Translations under genes and position numbers: made by a program
Shown here: positions 1 through 5,171 of the stretch, one piece after another
Numbering within the stretch: position 1 is the first letter of the stretch
Layout: the number at the start of each line of letters is the position of its first letter
Assembly: GCA_023136785.1 (NCBI GenBank)
Contig: JAGLQP010000066.1
Location: 1 to 8,681 of the forward strand
Origin: Spirochaetales bacterium
Lineage (GTDB): Bacteria; Spirochaetota; Spirochaetia; SZUA-6; DRHE01
Reading direction: 5' to 3'
DNA: 8,681 bases
Notes under the pieces: generated by a model
Database searches by the model: none
What the model was told of the DNA's origin: nothing
The model's input: only the letters and a program-made list of their open reading frames with translations

Positions 1-335
1 TCCTCGTCCATCGCATCGACTTGGGCCTCGTAGATCCCGACTATGAATGGGGCCAATCGAAAATGAGGCGATCCCTGCCGGTCTTCGAACAGAACCATTC
101 CCCGCTTGACCATCTTCAACAATCGTGGGCGCAGTTCCCGAACCGGCGCTCCCACACGTTCGGCGATCCGCTCCACCGGCTCCATCTGCCCGCCCAGCTT
201 GCTCGCCAGGCCGGCTTCCTCAGAGGAAAAGATCTTCTGCAGCAGTCGTAGCTCGATCTCCGACTCTGTCTGGGGAAATCCGTTGGCAAGCCGGTCCAAG
301 GCGCGGGCCAATTCACGGAACACGCTCTCGCTCAT
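1..335 (-). CDS. Probable 4Fe-4S ferredoxin-type protein, N-terminal part (runs off the left edge)
   Basis: The frame is open from an ATG at 335 to the window edge (111 codons). It begins MSESVFRELARAL and continues with an NGFPQTESEIELRLL segment, a stretch around IFSSEEAGLA, a helix-turn-helix-like part (ERIAERVGAPVRELRPRL) and LAPFIVGIYEAQ near the edge. From memory, this N-terminal layout (an NGFPxTExxxELRLL motif, then a winged-helix-like segment) is typical of a family of anaerobe 4Fe-4S dicluster proteins whose Cys motifs lie further downstream. No cluster motif is inside the window, so the Fe-S assignment rests on this resemblance. The start is well supported: AAGGAGG at 341-347 lies 5 nt upstream. 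The gene diverges from the DUF456 gene. A transcriptional regulator is the main alternative because of the HTH-like segment. Confidence 0.7.
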   Translation of the reverse strand, partial: MSESVFRELARALDRLANGFPQTESEIELRLLQKIFSSEEAGLASKLGGQMEPVERIAERVGAPVRELRPRLLKMVKRGMVLFEDRQGSPHFRLAPFIVGIYEAQVDAMDE

Positions 336-340
336 CGATT

Positions 341-347
341 CCTCCTT
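341..347 (-). promoter_or_regulatory. Ribosome binding site of the left-edge gene
   Basis: AAGGAGG on the minus strand, 5 nt before the ATG at 335. It is a near-perfect Shine-Dalgarno sequence and fixes the start of the left-edge gene, which has no stop in the window. Confidence 0.75.
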
Positions 348-463
348 GTTGGTACCTCCCATCTTAGCCGCCCGTGAGATACCCCGCAACCGCCTCGGCC
401 AAGCAGCGCGCTCAGGAAAGTTTTCAATTTGTCACCGAAAGCCATCGTGGACAAGGTCGAAAC

Positions 464-469
464 TATAGT
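464..469 (+). promoter_or_regulatory. Possible -10 element upstream of the DUF456 gene
   Basis: TATAGT lies 33 nt before the GTG at 503, inside the 167-nt divergent intergenic region. It matches five of six bases of the sigma-70 -10 consensus. No good -35 box is seen 16-18 nt upstream, so this is weak. The rest of the intergenic region (336-502) shows no other clear element apart from the two ribosome binding sites. Confidence 0.22.
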
Positions 470-488
470 TCCTTGACCAGAACAGGTC

Positions 489-494
489 GGGAGG
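489..494 (+). promoter_or_regulatory. Ribosome binding site supporting a GTG start at 503
   Basis: GGGAGG is followed by 8 nt and then GTG. It supports 503 as the start rather than the ATG at 374, whose 43 extra residues are polar, low in hydrophobicity and would precede the first membrane segment without obvious purpose. Confidence 0.65.
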
Positions 495-502
495 CTACGT
501 TT

Positions 503-997
503 GTGACTGTCATTATGGTTGTTCTGATCATTCTTGGATTTATTCTTCTGGCCGCCGGCTTAATCGGCTGCGTGCTGCCTGTCATACCGGGCCCGCCGTT
601 GAGTTACACCGCCCTGATCCTGCTGTCCATCGCCCGCAAATGGGAAGCCTTCAGTCCGGCGGTTTTAATCGTGCTGGGGGTGTGTACAGTGGTAGTGACG
701 GTGCTGGACTACCTGCTACCGATCCTGACTTCCAAGAGAAAGGGGGCCGGCAAGGCGGGCATCTGGGGATCCATCATCGGAATGGTGGCGGGAATCGTGT
801 TCTTTCCACCCTTCGGGGCGATCATCGGCACCTTTGTCGGCGCGGTGCTCGGAGAGCTCATCTTCAGCAATCAGCCGGACAGCGCCCTCAAAGCGGGCTG
901 GGGAGTTTTCCTCGGTACGATGCTGGGGATCGCTCTAAAGCTGGCGGTGAGTGGAGTCATCGCCTTCTACTTCACCCGCGCCGTGGTGACAGGATAG
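503..997 (+). CDS. DUF456 family membrane protein
   Basis: A 164-residue integral membrane protein of the DUF456 family; function unknown. The sequence shows an N-terminal hydrophobic helix (about residues 4-32, ending in the characteristic LIGCVLPVIPGPPLSY stretch), a second helix around LIVLGVCTVVVTVLDYLLP, a cytoplasmic-looking SKRKGAGKAGIWG loop, then two Gly-rich hydrophobic stretches (GMVAGIVFFPPFGAIIGTFVGAVLGEL and a C-terminal one around GMALGI/AVSGVIAFYF). The PGPP motif and the glycine-rich FFPPFGAIIGTFVGA segment match the family, and the length is usual for it. The GTG start is chosen on the GGGAGG site 8 nt upstream; an ATG at 515 is an alternative. The next gene starts 3 nt after the stop, so the two are probably co-transcribed and co-translated. 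Confidence 0.85.
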   Translation: MTVIMVVLIILGFILLAAGLIGCVLPVIPGPPLSYTALILLSIARKWEAFSPAVLIVLGVCTVVVTVLDYLLPILTSKRKGAGKAGIWGSIIGMVAGIVFFPPFGAIIGTFVGAVLGELIFSNQPDSALKAGWGVFLGTMLGIALKLAVSGVIAFYFTRAVVTG

Positions 998-1000
998 AGG

Positions 1001-2116
1001 ATGACCGAACTCCGGGGTAGAGTACAAGCCCTCGATCGGCTCCGCGGTCTGGTCGTCGTGCTCATGGCTCTGGACCACGCCAACTACTTCGTCGCTCAAG
1101 CGCACTCCACCGGCGAGTATTGGGGTGGATCCCTTCCGGTGTACCCGACCGTCTGGGCGTTTCTCACTCGCCTGGTCACTCACCTGGCGGCTCCCGGGTT
1201 TTTCTTTCTCATGGGGGTGGGGATGGCGCTGTTTTCACAGAAGCGCAGCAGGGAGGGCTGGAGCAAGACGGAGATTCGCAGGCACTTCCTTCTCCGCGGC
1301 GCCCTGTTGATCCTCCTACAGCTGCTTGTCGTAAATCAAGCCTGGGGGCTGTTCTCCGGCGGTGGGGGCCTGACCGTGTACATCGGGGTGCTGACGGCCT
1401 TGGGAGGGGCGATGATAGTGTCGGCCTGGCTGTTGGATTTCAGACCGGCGATTCTCCTCGTCCTGGCCGTTATCCCCATTATCGCAACGGAGCTGCTCAC
1501 CCCGTCTTTCGATCAATGGGGGCATGCTTTCCATCCCCTGCTCCGGCTGCTGCTCATTCCCGGAGGCACTCAGGCATTCTGGGTGAATTATCCCCTGCTT
1601 CCCTGGCTGGGGGTTACCCTGTTCGGTCTGGCCTTTGGGGGATGGCTGATACAGGCGGATAAAAAAGCCTTTCACCGGGCTCTCTGGATTGGCGTCGGAG
1701 CACTGCTGGTGTTCGTCCTGCTGCGTCTGGGTAATGGTTTCGGGAATATCCGTTCCAGGACCGCCGGCGGATGGACAGCCTTTCTCAACCTGGTGAAGTA
1801 TCCCCCCAGCCTGACCTTTCTCCTTCTGACCATGGGAGTGAATCTTATTGTACTCCGGCTGTTCTATCTGAGCGAGGAAAGCAGTCGAACATCCTGGGAC
1901 CCGCTGCTGGTGTTCGGTGGCAGCCCCCTTTTCTTCTATACGATCCACCTGTTCCTCTACGCCGGCATCGGCCGTCTGTTCGCGCCCAGGGGTATATCCC
2001 TATCGATCATGGTGCTGTACTGGCTGCTTGGACTGGCCCTGCTGTATCCTGCCTGTCTGGGGTTTAGGGTATGGAAGGGCCGCCAGAACAGCCGGTCCTT
2101 TATTCGTTTGTTCTAA
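1001..2116 (+). CDS. DUF1624 / HGSNAT-like membrane acyltransferase homologue
   Basis: A 371-residue multi-pass membrane protein. The N-terminus reads RVQALDRLRGLVVVLMALDH, the classic opening of the DUF1624/heparan-alpha-glucosaminide N-acetyltransferase and YeiB-type families: LDxLRGL leading into helix 1, then DH. In the lysosomal enzyme a conserved His near the first helices carries acetyl from cytosolic acetyl-CoA to the lumenal substrate; the His of MALDH is the candidate here, but that role is inferred. About nine or ten hydrophobic segments follow, including FFFLMGVGMALF, a Gly-rich FSGGGGLTVYIGVLTALGGAM, and a late SPLFFYTIHLFLYAGIGRL segment that is also typical. Substrate is unknown; a cell-envelope glycan or lipid is plausible. 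The ATG is preceded by AGGA at 991-994 with 6 nt spacing and lies 3 nt after the DUF456 stop. The gene ends tail-to-tail with the minus-strand operon. Confidence 0.8.
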   Translation: MTELRGRVQALDRLRGLVVVLMALDHANYFVAQAHSTGEYWGGSLPVYPTVWAFLTRLVTHLAAPGFFFLMGVGMALFSQKRSREGWSKTEIRRHFLLRGALLILLQLLVVNQAWGLFSGGGGLTVYIGVLTALGGAMIVSAWLLDFRPAILLVLAVIPIIATELLTPSFDQWGHAFHPLLRLLLIPGGTQAFWVNYPLLPWLGVTLFGLAFGGWLIQADKKAFHRALWIGVGALLVFVLLRLGNGFGNIRSRTAGGWTAFLNLVKYPPSLTFLLLTMGVNLIVLRLFYLSEESSRTSWDPLLVFGGSPLFFYTIHLFLYAGIGRLFAPRGISLSIMVLYWLLGLALLYPACLGFRVWKGRQNSRSFIRLF

Positions 2117-2232
2117 AGCCGTTGTTCCTGGGTTGAAGGATCCGCAGAGATCGGGATACCCGACTCGCAGGGTACGCCGGTTTGACACAGACCGCAGCCA
2201 TACCCGGAAAACTCGTAGTGCTCCTCCACCAC
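2113..2232 (-). CDS. Possible small Cys-rich Fe-S protein, or the 3' remnant of a larger one
   Basis: An open frame of 39 residues from GTG 2232 (or 40 from TTG 2235) to TAG. The core reads FSGYGCGLCQTGVPCESGIP, with three cysteines as CxxC and then five residues to the third. The pattern GCGxCQTxVPCE looks to me like the C-terminal part of ferredoxin-type or epoxyqueuosine-reductase-like proteins in anaerobes; this is recalled and not searched. An in-frame TGA at 2242-2244 closes the frame upstream, so it is either a stand-alone miniprotein or the leftover tail of a longer gene. No strong ribosome binding site is seen. It starts 50 nt after the stop of the CooT-like gene on the same strand and overlaps the stop codon of the convergent membrane protein gene by 4 nt. 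The remaining intergenic DNA (2233-2282) shows nothing clear. Confidence 0.45.
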   Translation of the reverse strand: MVEEHYEFSGYGCGLCQTGVPCESGIPISADPSTQEQRL

Positions 2233-2282
2233 CAATATTCTTCAAGCAGGCACCTGTACCAAAACCATACTTTCGTCCGGTC

Positions 2283-2540
2283 TCAACCATACTCCCGATC
2301 GAGCACATCATCTTGCACAGAACCTGCCTTGTCTGCCCAACGCAGGAACTCCACTGCATGCTCTTCATTGTGTTCGACCCAATGACTGAGAAGTACTCTC
2401 AGCTTGTCTGTGTCTTTCATCCTACTTTCCCAGGTTTCTTCGAACAGAGGTGCCAGCTCAACTCCATCCTCTGTAGGTTCGACCTGAATCACATCCTCAA
2501 GGATCTTGGCACCGTCAAGATAAACAGTTGCCTGGCACAT
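2283..2540 (-). CDS. CooT-like nickel-binding protein fused to a His-rich HWxEHNxEH domain
   Basis: 85 residues in two parts. Residues 1-38 (MCQATVYLDGAKILEDV, then VEPTEDGVELAPLFEE) match the CooT family: Met-Cys at the N-terminus, a short beta-hairpin and a V.......DG motif. CooT is a small dimeric protein linked to nickel insertion into CO dehydrogenase, and Cys2 is its nickel ligand. Residues 42-70 carry LRVLLSHWVEHNEEHAVEFLRWA, a helical segment with three His and several Glu. I recall it as a separate conserved domain of unknown function in small anaerobe proteins, sometimes found with CooT. The ATG at 2540 is preferred over an upstream TTG at 2597 because it gives the Met-Cys terminus; GGGAAA at 2546-2551 is a weak ribosome binding site 5 nt upstream. 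It follows the pyruvate kinase-like gene by 44 nt. A CO dehydrogenase partner is not in the window. Confidence 0.7.
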   Translation of the reverse strand: MCQATVYLDGAKILEDVIQVEPTEDGVELAPLFEETWESRMKDTDKLRVLLSHWVEHNEEHAVEFLRWADKAGSVQDDVLDREYG

Positions 2541-2584
2541 CGGTGTTTCCCGCCCGCTGTCCTGCAAAGGGCGAGGTGGTTGGT

Positions 2585-3598
2585 TTAGAACGAACAAAAC
2601 AGTGCAGCGGTGCGGCAGGATTCGACGGGAAAGGCCCCGACGGCGGTCTCGTCGGAAAGCACAACTCCGCGGAAACCCCGCTGCAGCACTTCGTAGAGGT
2701 AGCTGATCTCTGAGCGAGTCGGCGTCGGGTGTTCTGTCATGTGCTCCAACACCTGCCCGGCCAGGAATACCGGCTTGGGGATTCTTCCGATCCGCTCGGA
2801 GAAACGAAACAGCTCTTCAGCCATGGCTGCTACACCCATCTCCGCACCGAGGTCTCCCCTGCAGATCCAGAGCTCATCGGCTGTTCGAGCGATTTGTTCT
2901 GCCTGCCGAACAGCGGAGGCTCTCTCCAGTTTAGCGATCAGGTAGGTCGAACCGTCGAACATGGTTCTGTAATTACTCATCTCTTCGGCGTCCTTCACGT
3001 AGGAAAGAGCGTAGCGAACGTATGGATACGATCTACAGAGTTCTACGACCCCTCGGTCTTTGTCGTTGAGCTGTTCTTTCCGGTACCTTGAACCCACAAT
3101 TGTGATTCCTTTTCCGGTCGAGACCTCTCCCCCCTGTACAACCCGAGCGGCAATCCGCTCCTTGCCTATCGTCTCGATCTGAAGAATCACCTTGGCGTCA
3201 TTGACGGCGATCTCGCCGCTGCAAGATTGTGCGGCCACGAAAAAATCGGGATGAGGAATCGGCAGAACAAAAGACCCGGAGACTCCACCGTCATCGGCGG
3301 GAACAGTACCAAGAACGAGCTCAGTGGTTTGTCCTGCATCAAGTTCGGTGGCTTCCACCATCCCGATACGCCACTTGCCGGCCTGAAGGTCCAGGATCAC
3401 GGGAGGTGAATCGGCAGGCTTCCGGTCGGCGAGCTTAGCCCGAAAGTTATCGACCCTGTTGAGCCAGGCTTCCAGTTCCTCGAGGTCGAAGTGGGAGGTG
3501 TTTAAGCGGAAGGCAGTCGCCCCCGCCTCCAAAAGCTTCCGCCACGTGTCTTCGCTGTTCGTGGCCGGACCGAGGGTGGCGACGATCTGGTAATTCAT
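2585..3598 (-). CDS. Pyruvate kinase homologue without C-terminal domain, altered active site
   Basis: 337 residues, against about 470 for standard pyruvate kinase, which transfers phosphate from phosphoenolpyruvate to ADP. The barrel and B domain are recognisable in order: QIVATLGPAT (4-13), FRLNTSHF (30-37), ILDLQAGKWRIG (68-79), B domain (about 80-155), GKGITIVG (162-169), IAKLER (221-226), RGDLGAE (247-253), PTPTRSE (291-297) and VLSDETAVGAFPVE (313-326). Arg31, Asn33, Ser35, Asp70, Lys223, Glu225 and Asp249 match substrate and metal ligands. Lys75 sits where K+-independent enzymes carry Lys. Two things are off: the ATQML motif is AGQVL (Gly281 replaces the Thr implicated in proton transfer), and MLSGETA is VLSDETA. 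The protein stops where the allosteric C domain would begin. Its ATG overlaps the transporter stop as ATGA with no clear ribosome binding site, so translation is probably coupled. It may be an unregulated pyruvate kinase or a related enzyme with another role. Confidence 0.85.
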   Translation of the reverse strand: MNYQIVATLGPATNSEDTWRKLLEAGATAFRLNTSHFDLEELEAWLNRVDNFRAKLADRKPADSPPVILDLQAGKWRIGMVEATELDAGQTTELVLGTVPADDGGVSGSFVLPIPHPDFFVAAQSCSGEIAVNDAKVILQIETIGKERIAARVVQGGEVSTGKGITIVGSRYRKEQLNDKDRGVVELCRSYPYVRYALSYVKDAEEMSNYRTMFDGSTYLIAKLERASAVRQAEQIARTADELWICRGDLGAEMGVAAMAEELFRFSERIGRIPKPVFLAGQVLEHMTEHPTPTRSEISYLYEVLQRGFRGVVLSDETAVGAFPVESCRTAALFCSF

Positions 3599-4545
3599 GG
3601 TTGTGGGGTGCCCGGGCTGACCGAGGCGGGATTACGCAGCAGAGAGGTTTGGGAAACGATCATCCCTCCCAGCATCAAGGCGCAGCCGATCAATCCGCGA
3701 AGCGACAGCATCTCTCCGAGGATCAGCCACCCCCCCAGCACGGCGAAGGCCCCTTCCAGGCTCAGGATGACGGCTGCGTGGGCCGGATGAGCCGTTTTCT
3801 GTACCACAACCTGGAGGGTGTAGGCGATGCCTACGGAACACAATCCCCCGTAGAGAATCGGAACCGCAGCCCGGAGTATCCCCTCCAGAACAACCGTTTC
3901 CGTACCGGCCGCCACGGCCAGGCTGAAGAGGGAGCAGACACCGAACTGAATGCTCGCCAGCACGAGGGAATTCGTTTTGGGTGAGAACCAGCCGATCAAC
4001 TGCACGTGGGCGGTCCAGAACAGGGCACTGAGCAGAACGAGTAAATCCCCCTTGGCTATGGTGAAGCCCCGGGTGATGCTCAGAAAGTACAGTCCCGCCA
4101 CCGCCAGGCCGGCGCCGACCCAGCGGCTCCAGCCTGCTTTCTGTCTCCACAGCAGGCCGGACAACGGCACCAGAACAACGTACATCCCGGTGATGAATCC
4201 GGCCTTCCCCGCCGTGGTGTAGACGATCCCTACCTGCTGCAGGGACGCCGCGGTGAACAGAACGGAACCGCTGAGAAGTCCGTACAGCCACACTTTGGCA
4301 CCCCTACCCTCTCGGGTAGAATTCTCCTTGCCCGTTGTGCTCTCCGCTCCGATCCTCCGGCGGGATCGATTTCGCAGCAGGAGAATGAGAGGTAAGAGGG
4401 ACAGGGATCCGAGGGCGAAGCGCACTCCATTGTAGGTGAAAGGCTGAATATGCTCCATGCCGGCCCTCTGGGCGACGAAGGCCAAGCCCCAGATGGCCGC
4501 GGTCAGGAGAAGAAGAGCATCGTCTTTGAAGGTTGAAGGATTCAT
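3595..4545 (-). CDS. EamA / DMT family transporter
   Basis: A 316-residue inner-membrane protein of the drug/metabolite transporter superfamily, with the two EamA repeats of five helices each. The first repeat opens with LLLLTAAIWGLAFVAQRAGMEHIQPFTYNGVRF, where the IWG, the helix end and the following R are typical. The second opens with KGDLLVLLSALFWTAHVQLIGWF. A basic, polar loop rich in Arg, Lys and Glu (about residues 60-82) separates helices 2 and 3 and is longer than usual. The last helices contain AVILSLEGAFAVLGGWLILGE, the common E-P/A-x-x-A-x-L-x-G-x-x-x-L-G-E type signature. Substrate cannot be told from sequence; family members export amino acids, metabolites or drugs. ATG 4545 is used; a TTG at 4560 would add five residues. 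Neither has a good ribosome binding site. It heads the operon with the pyruvate kinase-like and CooT-like genes. Confidence 0.88.
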   Translation of the reverse strand: MNPSTFKDDALLLLTAAIWGLAFVAQRAGMEHIQPFTYNGVRFALGSLSLLPLILLLRNRSRRRIGAESTTGKENSTREGRGAKVWLYGLLSGSVLFTAASLQQVGIVYTTAGKAGFITGMYVVLVPLSGLLWRQKAGWSRWVGAGLAVAGLYFLSITRGFTIAKGDLLVLLSALFWTAHVQLIGWFSPKTNSLVLASIQFGVCSLFSLAVAAGTETVVLEGILRAAVPILYGGLCSVGIAYTLQVVVQKTAHPAHAAVILSLEGAFAVLGGWLILGEMLSLRGLIGCALMLGGMIVSQTSLLRNPASVSPGTPQP

Positions 4546-4560
4546 CACTGTTGGCAGCAA

Positions 4561-4574
4561 TAGTACCGATACTA
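4561..4574. promoter_or_regulatory. Near-palindrome between the transporter and the TA locus, possible operator
   Basis: TAGTACCGATACTA is symmetric at six of seven base pairs around its centre. It lies 25 nt before the antitoxin ATG and 15 nt before the divergent transporter ATG. Type II antitoxins commonly autoregulate by binding short palindromes at their own promoter, so this is the natural operator candidate. It also overlaps a GATACT hexamer at 4568-4573 that could be a poor -10 box for the TA operon; no matching -35 box is evident. Binding is inferred. Confidence 0.35.
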
Positions 4575-4599
4575 CCCTGAGCTTTCAAGTTCGAGACGA

Positions 4600-4816
4600 A
4601 TGCAAATCACGATCTCAGAAGATCTCAAAGAGCAGATGGATCCTGCAAAGGACTTCTATGGAGGATATTCCGGACTGATCGAAAAGGCGGTAGAGGAATT
4701 TTTTGCCCCGCCCGGTAGAGCCGTATCCGGAAGATATGGAAGATGCCGAAGCAGCTAAAGGCATTAACGAGTGGATTGATCTAGAATCGTTGAGACAAAA
4801 GATCAACAACTCGTGA
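4600..4816 (+). pseudogene. Antitoxin of a RelE-type TA pair, frameshifted in a T6 run
   Basis: The ATG at 4600 opens a frame beginning MQITISEDLKEQMDPAKDFY, with GGYSGLIEKAVEEFF following. After the T6 run at 4699-4704 it reads unrelated residues and stops at 4758, giving 52 residues. In the +1 frame the sequence continues sensibly as EPYPEDMEDAEAAKGINEW and then IDLESLRQKINNS, ending with a TGA that overlaps the toxin GTG. Dropping one T from the run joins the two into a 71-residue protein of normal antitoxin size: an N-terminal dimerisation/DNA-binding half and an acidic-helical C-terminal half that would wrap the toxin. The break may be a real mutation, a homopolymer sequencing error, or corrected by slippage on the run. 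An in-frame ATG at 4736 could in principle restart translation of a 26-residue C-terminal piece. The ribosome binding site is weak (GAG at 4593-4595). Confidence 0.75.
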
Positions 4817-5049
4817 ATATAGTATTCTCGAAAAAATGCGAAAAGTATTTACAGCTATCCCTTCCGAAGAGAATCGCCATTCATCTACCGGACAGAATCA
4901 ATCAGATACCTGAGCGAGATATCAAACCGCTATCGGGAGGTAAGGGTGAATACCGACTGCGGATCGGCAAGTTTCGCATACTGTTCTATATTGAAGCTGA
5001 AACAGTACGAATCTTTGAAATCGACTCCCGTGGAGACCTCTACAAATAG
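4813..5049 (+). CDS. RelE/ParE family toxin
   Basis: 78 residues, starting VNIVFSKKCEKYLQLSL (initiated as Met at GTG), with DIKPLSGGKGEYRLRIGKFR in the middle and ILFYIEAETVRIFEIDSRGDLYK at the end. This is the complete fold order of a short RelE-type toxin: a beta strand, two helices, then the antiparallel sheet with the L.G....YRLR.G.(Y/F)R(I/V).(Y/F) signature and a terminal RGD(V/L)YK. RelE-family members cleave mRNA on the ribosome; ParE members poison gyrase. The compact Lys/Arg-rich form and YK ending favour the RelE side, though this is not certain. The GTG start overlaps the antitoxin-frame TGA (GTGA), implying translational coupling. There is no sign of disruption, which is odd next to a broken antitoxin. 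The adenine and thymine content looks higher than in flanking genes, fitting horizontal acquisition. Confidence 0.85.
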   Translation: MNIVFSKKCEKYLQLSLPKRIAIHLPDRINQIPERDIKPLSGGKGEYRLRIGKFRILFYIEAETVRIFEIDSRGDLYK

Positions 5050-5171
5050 GTCTATTTCTCCCGTCGCCAGTGCAACGAGGCACGTAATGCCGATGATCTC
5101 ACGCTCAAGCATTGCGCCAAACTCATCAGGTACGTGCGCTGCGGATGGCGGGTGGCAACATCGTTGCGGCC

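Noticed and set aside
374..502. Longer start for the DUF456 protein at ATG 374
   Set aside because: The added 43 residues are polar and unlike the family N-terminus, while GTG 503 has a well-placed GGGAGG site.
1316..1948. 210-codon minus-strand open frame within the DUF1624-type gene
   Set aside because: Gln/Pro-rich low-complexity translation typical of an antisense shadow; the plus-strand frame has clear membrane segments and family motifs.
2151..2163. TCGGG-ATA-CCCGA hairpin after the plus-strand membrane protein gene
   Set aside because: The stem is only 5 bp with no T run on either strand, and the bases are explained by the Cys-rich frame. It is not a convincing intrinsic terminator.
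4611..4629. Tandem GATCTCA repeat
   Set aside because: Two 7-bp copies 10 nt apart lie inside the antitoxin coding region and are explained by its codons.
5155..5167. GCAAC-ATC-GTTGC hairpin downstream of the J-domain gene
   Set aside because: Short stem, 3-base loop and no T run follow on either strand; too weak to call as a terminator.
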